The position numbers and the translations under genes were made by a program. 64,000 bases of DNA from Leptobrachium leishanense (lineage: Eukaryota; Chordata; Amphibia; Anura; Megophryidae): NCBI GenBank assembly GCA_009667805.1, contig CM019071.1:51841514-51905513 (forward strand). The letters run 5' to 3'. This document shows positions 46,901 through 56,653 of this stretch, in pieces. Position 1 is the first letter of the stretch; each line of letters begins with the position of its first letter. The notes under the pieces were generated by a model, which was given only the letters and a program-made list of their open reading frames with translations, had not been told where the DNA came from and did no database searches.

Positions 46901-47758
46901 AGACATGTCAGGGGAAGAGTTCAGTTGGAAATACGTTTCTAATTCGTTACTGACGAAGGCTTTAAGGGGGTCATTATTAAGGAGCAGGGGGTCAAGGCGC
47001 CAACAGGGTGGAGTGGCCCGAGTAGGAAGGTGTAAAGTCAAAGAGATGTCAGCGTGGTCTGACCACGTAATGTTGCCTATATCCGCCGATTGCACTAGTG
47101 GTAAGCACTGAGGGGATAGTAAAAAACAGTCTATCCTGGAATATGTATGATGTACGTGCGAATAAAACGTGTAATCTCTGTCTGTCGTATGTAGAGCCCG
47201 CCATATATCTGTGAGGCCGCTGGAAACAAGGAAAGAATGAAACAGCCGGTCGCGTCTGGAAGGGTGTGTGATGTCAGCCCCTCTCATCGGGCCTGAGCGG
47301 TCGAGAGGGGGAACAGCGGTCGCATTAAAGTCTCCCCCAATTAGAAGCCGTCCAGTAGCATGTGTGGAAAGAAAGGAAGCAAAGGAGTTCCAGAAATCCG
47401 GGTCAGGTGTCGTCGGGGCATAAACTGATACAATAGAAAGGGGCACCGATGCCACCACCCCGTTGAGCAGGACATAACGACCCTCGCGGTCAGTATGACA
47501 GGAGAGCACTTGAAAAGGGCAGGAGTTACGCAGAAGGACTAACACCCCGTTGTGCTTCGTTGAAGCGCACGAGGAATAACATCTCCGGTATCTGTGACCC
47601 CCCACGTACTTAGGCGCTTCCGTCTTGAGTCTCGTTTCCTGCAATAAGGCTATGTCAACTCCACTCCTCTGCAAGTCCGCGTGTAGGACCCTTCGCTTGC
47701 GCGGGGAGTTCAATCCCTTTACGTTAAGGGATTTAATATGTAGAGTCCCTATCGGCAT
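43961..47758 (-). CDS. L1 ORF2: endonuclease and reverse transcriptase (1265 aa)
   Basis: ORF2p nicks target DNA and reverse-transcribes L1 RNA at the nick. The APE-type endonuclease occupies about residues 5-240, with N12 (LNVKGLN), E41 (LLQETRL), D143/N145 (GGDFNAT), D210 (SRIDCF) and S233-D234-H235 all present. The reverse transcriptase (about 480-740) shows APGPDGLPG, SYRPISLLNSDIKILAK, LSLDAEKAFDRVEW, TRQGCPLSP and the catalytic AYADDIL with D711-D712. A CX3CX7HX4C zinc knuckle (CWRGC ... H ... C) lies near the C-terminus, as in L1. Length is normal for the family. The first ATG used (MPIGTLHIKSLNVKG) places the endonuclease at the extreme N-terminus, as expected. No frameshift or stop interrupts it. 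The small frames inside are shadows. Confidence 0.96.
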   Translation of the reverse strand: MPIGTLHIKSLNVKGLNSPRKRRVLHADLQRSGVDIALLQETRLKTEAPKYVGGHRYRRCYSSCASTKHNGVLVLLRNSCPFQVLSCHTDREGRYVLLNGVVASVPLSIVSVYAPTTPDPDFWNSFASFLSTHATGRLLIGGDFNATAVPPLDRSGPMRGADITHPSRRDRLFHSFLVSSGLTDIWRALHTTDRDYTFYSHVHHTYSRIDCFLLSPQCLPLVQSADIGNITWSDHADISLTLHLPTRATPPCWRLDPLLLNNDPLKAFVSNELETYFQLNSSPDMSVSTLWAAHKAVMRGVFIHQASFYRKRKMAQIQPLLVRLRRLEFKHKSDRSPETLRALQEVRQSLNDLLVTDASRSLLWSRQRFYDKGNKMDTLLARSLNPRTPTSRITKLIRPGGGTVADADGIRDVLTSFFQTVYNHTPSHTLNNKALIQDIDHFLDPLNLPTVSESQRVSLGAEITAEEIAEVVKSLPPFKAPGPDGLPGAYYKAFLPLLLPHLVNLYASITQGGPIPPDSSLASLVLIPKPGKDPDEPSSYRPISLLNSDIKILAKILANRLNRVITGLVHTDQVGFIPSRQAFDNTRRAVDLLWYSSYTTTPAIFLSLDAEKAFDRVEWPYLFRVLSRVGLPPSFLSVVRALYDSPTAQVVVPGSVGTPFRVSNGTRQGCPLSPLLFALALEPLLQAIRTHPRVTGLRVGEQEYVVSAYADDILLSLTEPRTSVPELFSILENFSSIAGYKVNVAKSEALYLNPPSSEDVRWAAAQGFRMSHDSIPYLGIRLPRDVHALYVVNYPGLISQISADLLKWDKLPISWVGRVHTVKMNILPRLLYVFQALPVRLDDLAFRSLQREIDNFIWRHKRHRVARQVLYRPRAAGGLGLPSLYTYYYAAQMAQVVAWHSQPHTRRWVALENALMYPDSPSMWIWVPREDRPLLRTICPSILNSMRIWNKIAEKCELTCLPSPLTPYLRNRSFRPGMDQRRFASWTGLNLRRLRSLWCNGSLVDIEASNPGISFSTMDRFHLLQLRTWASMAQNRRAAQSTLTLFERMCLGGKYPRGLISTLYNSLSALLDWRELNYVRAWERDIGRSLDPQEWLDIWEASRRVTVCTSLQEQSFKTLMRWYLTPQQLSRMQRTSTGLCWRGCGRDGTTYHMWWTCPYIRDFWSRVLQLCSEVLGVRTPRDPWSCLLSKPLEDLTIPANKLLAKLFLAARLVLATHWRSPTGPPYSQVKSKIREIRTMDEMTATTHDCFSSYLKVWSPWLAFDV

Positions 47759-48326
47759 ATGAGCTGTACAGGGAATTCCGCCACCACCAAGGTGTTACAT
47801 GGGACCACAGGGAACAGGCAGAGAGCCCTACTGAGGGAGCACCAGAGGGGGGGAAGTTGGGGGGGGGAGGGGAAAGCAAGAAAAAAAAAAAAAGAAAAAG
47901 GGGGGGAAGAAGGAGGGGAAAGTAATGAATACAGAGAAGAAAAAGAGAAGTCAAAGAGGAAGGAGAGACCATCTCCTCCGAGAACATATTGTAAAATACA
48001 TAGAACAACAAATTGCATCGTGATATACTGACCGAATGGACTAGCCAGGAGGTCAGTGAAAAGGTGGGGGAACACACCGGAGCCTTGCTCTCCCGAGTAA
48101 TTCCCCACCCTCTGACCGTATATTACCGACAATAAACAAATTTAACAATCAAAATTCAAAATGGTGTAAAAATTCACGTAAAGACCCAAAAATTTTGAAC
48201 ACAGATCAGAAACAAATCTGTAAAACTTCCCCGGTGACGAGGAAAATAAGGCATTGTGGCCCCTCTGGGCCTCCTGCTGAAGGACAAGCCTGCGGATGGG
48301 CCGAGGCAGTGAAAGGACAGAAACCT

Positions 48327-49286
48327 TCATCCGGGCGAGGTGTGCCACTCCACGGCAATGTGGGCCGGCAGCAAAGGAGACACGGAGGGCTCCGGAGCCT
48401 CCGGCTCGGGGAGCCCCCAGTCCGCGAACAGGGCCGAAGCCTCGGCCATTTTGGACAGAGAGTGGTGCCGACCCTCATGGGTAAGCATAATTTTAAAGGG
48501 GTATCCCCATGCATATTTTATATCGTGTTGGCGTAGAATTTCCGTGAAGGGGCGCCAGGCCCTCCGCTTCGCCAGAGTGGCCGGAGCTATGTCCTGGAAT
48601 AACTGGAGCGTGGAGCCTTCATACTCCACCGCCATCTCTCGGCCTGCGCGTTGTATAGCTTCCTTGCTCTGAAAATAATGAAGACGCACCACCACGTCCC
48701 GTGGCTGATTCGATCTTGCTGTTGGGGGGCGAAAGACTCGGTGCGCCCGATCCATATGTAGACGTTCGGTTGGTAGGGAAGGGACCATCTTTTTAAAGAT
48801 CCCAATCAGAGTGACTTCTAGCTCTGCGGCTGCGACGCTTTCCGGTAGGCCCCTGATGCGGAGATTATTTCTGCGGGAGCGATTAGAGATATCCTCCGCT
48901 GCTGTCTCCAGGGTGTCTATCCGAGTCTCCAGTGTCGCAATGTAGTTCACCGTGGTGTTATGTTCGGAGACCAAGTTTTCCGTCCGCGATTCCAGGGCCG
49001 CTGTGCGAGATCCCAAGGAGGCGATCTCGGCTTGCACAGCACGAGCACCCCGATCTATTTCGGAGGCCAAAAAGGCCTGCACGTCTCCTATCCGTGCCAT
49101 CAGGGATGAGATATCGGTTTTGGATGCCGGCCGAGCGCTGTCTTCCAGCGGGTCGGTCTCGGCGCGGGAAGACTGGGAGGAAGATCGGCCGCCATCTTGG
49201 GAGGCCTCTGCATGCTGCCGCGGGACAAATATCGGCGCCACGCGCCGGTCTTTGTCTTTCTTTTTTTTCCCTTGTGAGGGGCGCAT
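48327..49286 (-). CDS. L1 ORF1: nucleic-acid chaperone (319 aa)
   Basis: L1 ORF1p trimerises and coats the element RNA. The N-terminus is basic (MRPSQGKKKKDKDRR) and disordered to about residue 55. A coiled coil follows at about 57-135 (heptad stretches LMARIGDVQAFLAS and IATLETRIDTLETAAEDI). The RRM-like domain begins with RRNNLRIRGLPE at 138-149, and the C-terminal domain includes DIAPATLAKRRAWRP, matching the L1 ORF1 pattern. Length is close to that of vertebrate L1 ORF1 proteins. It is intact, in the same orientation as ORF2, 568 nt upstream. Confidence 0.94.
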   Translation of the reverse strand: MRPSQGKKKKDKDRRVAPIFVPRQHAEASQDGGRSSSQSSRAETDPLEDSARPASKTDISSLMARIGDVQAFLASEIDRGARAVQAEIASLGSRTAALESRTENLVSEHNTTVNYIATLETRIDTLETAAEDISNRSRRNNLRIRGLPESVAAAELEVTLIGIFKKMVPSLPTERLHMDRAHRVFRPPTARSNQPRDVVVRLHYFQSKEAIQRAGREMAVEYEGSTLQLFQDIAPATLAKRRAWRPFTEILRQHDIKYAWGYPFKIMLTHEGRHHSLSKMAEASALFADWGLPEPEAPEPSVSPLLPAHIAVEWHTSPG

Positions 49287-49424
49287 TGTGTGCAGGAGGT
49301 GATCCAGGGTCCTACCGAGGAAGATGTGTCACCGGGGGTAGCGTTTGGGTCGCTTCAAAGGGCCAGGACTCGGGAGCTCACCTCAGACACGTCCTAACAC
49401 GCCGCCATCTTAACTCCGCCCTCA
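49287..49424 (-). promoter_or_regulatory. L1 5' UTR, GC-rich
   Basis: 138 nt between the target duplication and ORF1, starting TGAGGGCGGAGTTAAGATGG (sense). It is GC- and CpG-rich compared with the flanks. The AAGATGGCGGC core matches a YY1-type site such as is known at the start of mammalian L1, so an internal promoter is plausible. Confidence 0.55.
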
Positions 49425-49899
49425 ATTTTTTGGGATTTTTAAGGCAAAATCTTTATTTCAGATATTTTTTTTAAATGTTTTGTTTTTTCCTGCAACAGAC
49501 CTTTTTATTGTTATTTATAGGACCTTATATATTGTTTCCAGGCATTTTCATGCTGTACTTTGCTTGAAAACACCTTTTAAAAGTTGTGGTTGTTCTTTTT
49601 CTTTTTTACCCCATTCGGCAACTTGTTGCCTTTTTCCGGCTGCTCGTCGGCTTTTTTCTGATCGATTCGGCGATTTTGCGGCAGTTTTTTTGATTTGTTT
49701 GGCAAGTCGACTCGCGGCACTTCGGGGACCCTGCGGCGAATTCTGAATTCACTCATCGAAGTGTGGAAAACGGGATAGCAACGAAATGCCAGTGGTATTT
49801 TGTTGCTCTATGAATAACCCTGTAAGTGACCTACGTTTATCAAACCCTCCTGCTAAATGACATATATCTGAAAAGTAAAGACACAGTGTTGCCCTAGAT

Positions 49900-50059
49900 C
49901 AGTGGTTCCCAGGTACCCCTAACAGGTCTGGTTTTCCAGATATCTGAAGCACAGCGCAGGTGATATGATTTGCTGCTCAGCGATTGCCCCATTTACCCAA
50001 GGTGATCCTTAAAACCTGTCCTGTTAGGGCTACTTGAGGATCGTGGTTGGGAACCACTG
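49900..50059. mobile_element. hAT-type MITE, CAGTGGTTCCCA ends
   Basis: Inverted ends CAGTGGTTCCCAGG and CAGTGGTTCCCAAC. The flanks CCCTAGAT and CCCTAAAT form an 8-bp duplication with one mismatch. The interior (CAGGTCTGGTTTTCCAG-like) also appears at 50690-50835, a decayed relative. Confidence 0.8.
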
Positions 50060-51235
50060 CCCTAAATTATTGTAGTGAACCAGTAGTTCGTTTTTTTTTT
50101 TTAATTGCCTGTTGTTTTACTCCTTGGTTTACTTCATTCTAAACTTGTTTAACATGTTTTAATGTTATATGGGTGTGAGACTCCTGACAGGTCCTCGTTA
50201 TGTGATTGTTAATATTGTTTAATGTATTGCTTGGTTAATTTGTGATTTGTTAGATCGAGCTTTTCGCTGATACGGCCCTCTGGCCCCTCAGCTCTGCTTC
50301 CTTCTCAGATAGCCTTACTTCTCGCTACAGCTTAATACTTCACTAAGTGGGACTTGAAAAGCAAAGAGAAAGATAAAAGATAAATACGGAGCACTCAAGG
50401 CAAGGATAGAATGTTTAAAGTAGCAGAGGTAAAGAATGCTCGAGAAAAGGTGTGACTAATTACAGCTTTTCAGGCGTTTTAGCAGTAACTCTTATCACCA
50501 TCATTTCTACTTGTAGTTGGGTGATGATCATAGGTTGTTCTAAAATACTTTGTTGCAGTCAAAATGGTCACCCACGTCTAGTGCTGCATTCCTTTTATAC
50601 GTATGCACCACATTCTATTGTTGTTATAGAGTGTAAACCATTAAACACCATGCATCTGACAAATGTTTCACTGAATCTTGATGGGGATACCAAGCTTAAT
50701 CTAGAGGAGTTGTCCCCACACTCAACCCTCAAGTGCCCCCAACAGGCCAGGTTTGGAGGTTATATGAATCACAGCACAGGTGAAAGAATTTGATGCTCTG
50801 GAATTGTAGGATTCAGTCTTCATTTGTCCATGGTAATCCTTAAAGAGAATGTGTCTACAGCACACAAATGCACAAACGCCAGCAGGAATATACAATTTAC
50901 ACTCTTTTCCCAGAAAAAAGATACATGGCAAGGGTGTCCCCTCTCACCAGTCTTATACAGTTTAGCTTTGAAATTACTGAGATCTCCTGAAGTTCTCAAG
51001 ACAAATTTGAAAACAGCAGACAGGATCATATAAATTCCATTCACAAGGATTATTTGTCCATAATTTATGTTTAATTACCCCCCTTATTGCCCCCTTCATA
51101 TCCAAAAGTGAGCTATCTTGTTTTTGCATTGTAATGCATTGAAAAGAACTCATTAGCATATCAAAAGATAATTTCCACCTTTTTGAAGCAGAGATTAGTG
51201 TGTCCCCTATGGAGAAACAAAACCCCATTGTTTTA
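50060..51235. other. Mixed relics, no gene recognised
   Basis: 50690-50835 is a diverged relative of the MITE at 49900. 50905-51000 on the plus strand reads KKDTWQGCPLSPVLYSLALK, a short fragment of an L1-type reverse transcriptase (QGCPLSP block) with no intact flanking domain. The rest is unique-looking. Confidence 0.55.
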
Positions 51236-51870
51236 TGTCTCTCCAAGCACCCTGGAGAGATATAAAACCTGCTTCAAATAGCAGTCCTAAACCTCACTGT
51301 CACAAGTAAAAAGTTCAAAGAGATTACTGCAGCATTCCAGCAGCCAGGGATTTGTCAGAATACAGGGCGAGCTGTGTTAGGTCATTCCCATACACAGGCA
51401 TTATGCAGCAGATATTATTTTTATATTCTATTGGTATTTTTTGGAAGCTGCATCCCTACTAATCTCATTATGATCACTACAAACCCCCATAAGCAAGAGA
51501 TCTGAACGATTCTATAATGTATCTTTATCACAACTACTGTATATAACACAAAGGTCTTTTCTGCCTGTATGATAATAATGCAGACCCTGTTTGAAATTTT
51601 GTAAGATAAATGACACCATCTAGAGCTCAGAATCTTACATTTTAACAATATTTCTGTAAAGGATAAACAAATAAATGAAAAAGCAAAAATGTGCAAATTA
51701 ACATTATTTACATTTTTTAATTATCTCAGAATAACAATTTCCGTGTGAAACTTCTATTTCACCCCAAATATAATTAATAACTTCACATCCCATGTTTCAA
51801 ATAAATGTGATGATAACATTTTTTTCAGCAAAAATCACTGATAGTGAAGGAGTTAAGGGATTATTATTAT
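51236..51870 (+). repeat. Copy 3 of the dispersed segment shared with 9.7 kb and 25.7 kb
   Basis: Matches both flanks of the 19-26 kb region: AGATTACTGCAGCATTCCAG and AGGGATTTGTCAGAATACAG on the left, a single CCATACACAGGCATTATGCA unit in the middle, and ATAATGCAGACCCTG through TTTTTTTCAGCAAAAATCAC on the right. Here there is no 52-bp array expansion, so this is closer to the unexpanded form. Confidence 0.72.
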
Positions 51871-51968
51871 TATTGATTATTTTTAATGAATTAAACGAGA
51901 AAGAAAAGGAAAGATAATTTGATCCATAAACAACAGAACCCCATGTTTCTTGGCTCACAAAGTAATAA

Positions 51969-51974
51969 TTTATT
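51969..51974 (-). terminator. Putative polyadenylation signal of gene C
   Basis: AATAAA on the minus strand about 520 nt downstream of the gene C stop, after repeat-free sequence suitable for a 3' UTR. Confidence 0.4.
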
Positions 51975-52494
51975 TTCAGATAAAATACATACAGGTAAAG
52001 ATACAAATTTTCCATTGATTTAATACCCGAAAATTTAAAAGCAGTTAAGATGATTTTGAAAGACTCATTAGAAATTCTTAAACACAATTCAAAAGGAAAT
52101 TACAAGACAAATGGCAGCAAAATCCATTACGAATTCCAGAAATCCAGATTCAATGAGTTCTCCAGACAACACAGATCAAAATGCATTGTTAGATGAAAGG
52201 CTGAGGAGCTGGATCACTTGAAAATGATGTAATCTGATGTGTACGCCATTAGTTTCTGCAACTGTTGAGTGAAGGATGTAGAATCTATTCTCCTGATGAC
52301 ATGGCTTTCTTTCCAAGACATCAGGGACTGTAGTTCATCAACAGTCCAGAAAGGTTTGACACATAGGGTGAAAAGAACCCATTAACCAGGAAACAATGAA
52401 AATATTATATTGAAGACGGATGAAGGACAGCAATGCCAAAATTCACAACAACAAAAAATATATGGAGCTGAGTTGAATTTGGGTACGTTGTTCA

Positions 52495-52575
52495 TCACTT
52501 CCAAAAGGCCAGTCTGTCCATGACAGAGGACATTCCACCTTGCGAATCCATGCCACTAGCTTTACAACACATGGG
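52495..52575 (-). CDS. Gene C exon 4 (cytoplasmic tail and stop)
   Basis: 81 nt after a CTCTTTTGTTTTCAAG acceptor, 26 codons and TGA. The P-x-x-C-K start matches the B tail; the rest has diverged. Confidence 0.65.
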   Translation of the reverse strand, partial: PMCCKASGMDSQGGMSSVMDRLAFWK

Positions 52576-55493
52576 CTTGAAAACAAAAGAGTAGAAATTT
52601 AGAAACTGAAACTATTCGACAAATGTATCTAGAATTATAAAACCAATAACGAGAATAAGTCAACAAATTCAACTTTGCCAAGAAGTTGTAATTAAAAATT
52701 GTAATATGAAAACCAATTAGTTTTAGACACTATCTGGAGTAGGATACTTGTAATTTGTATTGACCAGTGTTAATTCTGTTGACTAGTCATTTTCGTCAGA
52801 CTTAGGCTAGGGTCAGACGAACGCAGTGTGAACGCGCGTGCAGCCGCACTTCATCACGGCCGTAGTAGCAGCAAATGACGGCCAATGACGGCCAATATAC
52901 GAAGTACGGCCGCACGAAAGTGCGGCTGCGCAACGCAAGCAGAAAACAAACACATTTTTTTGAGAACGTGATACCGCTAGTACTGACGTACAGAGTGCGC
53001 TGCATCTGCTAGCGGCATGTGTGCATGATTAGGAGACGTCAGACGCTGCTAATGTCCGGCCAACATAACGTCCAGACGCAAAAAGTGTTTTATTGATGAT
53101 CCGTACAAAATCACGGACGAAAATGCACATCGTATGACCGCTATCGTGTATTCCGTGAAAAAATATGTCCATTCGTTCCAACGCACTTTTTCACGGACGA
53201 CATGAATAATGCGTTCGTCTGACCCTAGCCTTAATCGACAAAGTATTTTCTCGTGACTAAACCTAAATAAAAACTAAGTTATGCTGACTAATACTATGAT
53301 GAAAAATCCATTGATATGTTAGTCCACTAACAAAAACTAGACCAAAATATAAGAGAGGGGCTATCCGGGAAGAGATCCAATCAGAACTAATCTCAAATAA
53401 GAGAGAAATAATGATTTTTTTTAATATTCACATAAACAGTTACTATTCACAAAGAACCAAAGGGAGTTACAATGCATTTTGGCTAACTTGGAGATCCCAT
53501 TTCACCGAAAATACGGTGAATTCTCCATTTAGGGAATGTTCACTGTATTTTGCCAAAAATGGAGTCGCCAAAGTACTTATTGGACGTCGTCGAAAGCCGC
53601 CGAATTGTGTCTATAACCACAGATAAGCACCGATAAATGACTTCCACCGAACTACAAAAATAATGTAAAGGTCTGTTAAAAAAAAAATTAACCTCCCTGG
53701 CAGTGTTCCCGATTGTGTCTCGGGGTTAAATTTCACTGCTGAGAGCGGTAACCTCGAGACACACTCGGGCTGTATACATTACCTCTCTCTGCGCTCCCTC
53801 GATGATCTCTGTAGTCTCCTCCGGCGATCACAGCATTTTACTTCCTGGATTCCTTCTTGCGAGGAGGAAACCAGGAAGTAATGAGATCATGGTCGCCGGA
53901 GGAGACAGCTGGGGACTTCGAGGGAGCGCAGGAATAGGGAATGTATCCAACGGCATCCCGAGTGTTGCTCGGGGTTACCGCTTCCAACATAGGAATTTAA
54001 CCCCGAGCCACACTCGGGATGCCGCTGGGGGGGGGACCAAATAGACCATTTTCTGCAAGGAATTTTCCAAATAAATAGACCGCCAGGGAGGTTAACAGAC
54101 AAAAACAAACAAGAATGTCTTGTAAAAAATGCAAAAAATACAAAAAGGTCTTTTTAAAAAGAAAAAATTAAAAGGAGTTAATGCAAAAAATAAAAAGAAT
54201 AAAATATCTTTAAAAAAGAATTAAAAAAAATATTAAATTTTTTGGTTTTCCTGTTTAAACTGGTCGAATTGAAGCACAGAAAATAAGGGCATTTCACCTG
54301 AATTTCGGCATTCTGTGTTCTAATGGGCAATTTCTGCCTCCGGACTGTCCTTTCAACTACTTTAGCATTGATTTTCTTTTTTTCTGTCTAGTATCTAGTT
54401 TCCTATTGGTGCACTTACCGCACAGCACATGCACACCAAGACAGCAGCGAAGAACAGGGACATTAGGACTAGCAAAGCAATGCCCCATCCAGGGACTGGC
54501 AAACCTGCAGGGGAACAAAGAGAGCTCAGAAATAAACATAGGGGAACCTAGATGCAATGGCTTTCACCGTGGTGACTCACAATTAGGAGAACTTTGGTAT
54601 TGCCGAATGTATAGATATTTTGGTTAACGCATTATCGAACCCTCTCCTGTACCAGAGTGCCAAACGGTAACTAATAAAATGAGCTGACATGTGATACGAC
54701 AGCCCAAATAGACCACTGCAAAACTATCCCTCCAGTAAAAATGGCCATGATGTTGACGTCTCTGCAGTGGTCAACAACCTTGGCCTTCGTGCATCTCCCA
54801 TAATGCTAAGCCACTCATCAGGTTTGCAATGCCTTGTGGGAAATGTAGTTCCAATACATCTGGAGGCCCAAGACTGCTGACCCTTGTCTTACTGGCTTTA
54901 ACAAGATATCAGTGACTGCCTGTGAGTACATACAACAGACACGTTACTTCTTTTTAGCAGGGCTGGAGCTAAAGATGGAAGGCAATCTAATGTCCCATCA
55001 TATTGTCATGTGATGCACTTATTGCCTGTGTTGAATATAGGCATTAGCAAAACAGAAATATTGGGCAAATTGAAACAAGGAAAGATTTGCAGAGTAGGGG
55101 AATGTGATGTAATTAAATATGATGGGTATAAACAGAATGTAATGAAGGATGACGTCACCATGAGGTTTATATCAAACCCTATAGTATGTGCATAGATAAG
55201 TCTATACCTGGGTCAGGTTCATGTCTGTGTTAACTTACCAGGTACTGATACTGTTGCCTGGGCATCTGAAAAGCAACGAGAAAGATGATATTTAAAGATA
55301 GATAGATAGATATTAATAGAAGTATCTATAGATATACTGGATACATACAGAGATAGATAGATATGGGACAGATAGATAGATGTAGATAATAGACAGATAC
55401 GTTAATAGATACAGATAAATATATAGGTCTATGGACTAATAAATGGAATTATCTTTGAAAAATCCCTGGAGTGCTGGCGTTCTTGCTAAATAA

Positions 55494-55528
<35 letters not shown>

Positions 55529-55654
55529 TATATAAACATTGATGGACACAGAAGTTACCAGAGAAATTTATAGTTAGATATGAATAGAATATAAAATGAC
55601 AGAGATAGATAGAGATAGAGAGATAGAGAGATAGATAGAGATAGAGAGATAGAG

Positions 55655-55703
<49 letters not shown>

Positions 55704-55771
55704 TGGGATAGATATGAGATAGATATGGGATATATAGATAGATATGGGATATATAGATAGATATGAGATAG

Positions 55772-55836
<65 letters not shown>

Positions 55837-56147
55837 TAGATAGCTTTCGATAAATAGATGGATAGATATGAATAGAATAATACATAGATAATACAGGGAT
55901 AAAAGTCATATGTCGATATAAATGGAGAAATAGATATAGATAATAAACAGAGACATGAATAGAAAGGACTAAAAAGCTGCATATAGATAATAGATGAATA
56001 GATAGAAAGACATACTAATAGAGAGATAGATAGATAGATAGATAGATAGATACAGATAGATAGATAGATAGATACAGATAGATAGATAGATAGATACAGA
56101 GATAGATATAGATAGATACAGATAGATAGATAGATAGATAGATACAG

Positions 56148-56216
<69 letters not shown>

Positions 56217-56240
56217 TATAGATAGATAAAGATAGATATG

Positions 56241-56301
<61 letters not shown>

Positions 56302-56621
56302 CAGATAGATAGATCACTCTAGAGGATTTTATTGAAGGCATCATTCGTTTATCATTGTTTGAGACGAGTCCCACACATGGGATTTTTGTCAGAGTCTCCT
56401 GAGCGAGATTGAAAAATTGATACAATGTAACCTGAAATGTTTAAAAATAAGAATAAAGCACTGAACAAAGTCCTCTAGAATTTTTTTATTTGTTCACTTT
56501 GTGTAGGAGAAGGCCGAGGTTTGCCCCAAGGCATTACAGCTGTATTGGAGATGGAGAAGTCACGTGCAAGGTTTCTTAGGATGACATATAGATGGATAGA
56601 TAGATAGATAGATACAGATCT

Positions 56622-56653
<32 letters not shown>

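Larger units (their letters stand above)
43498..49440 (-). mobile_element. Full-length L1-type LINE with target-site duplication
   Basis: A 5.9 kb non-LTR retrotransposon on the minus strand. The 16-bp ATTTTTTGGGATTTTT occurs at 43498-43513 and 49425-49440, an exact target duplication. In sense order: 5' UTR (49424-49287), ORF1 (49286-48327), spacer (48326-47759), ORF2 (47758-43961), 3' UTR with AATAAA just before a 23-base poly(A) tail (43536-43514). Both frames are uninterrupted and the duplication is perfect, so the copy is young and may be competent. It sits within an older DNA element. Confidence 0.93.
43101..49820. mobile_element. Composite DNA element, copy 2 (GGGTTATTCAAAGAG ends), split by an L1
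   Basis: The ends are GGGTTATTCAAAGAG and, inverted, GGGTTATTCATAGAG. The sequence matches copy 1 at 12159-16115. Without the L1 and one target copy the element is about 0.8 kb. No coding capacity of its own. Confidence 0.7.
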
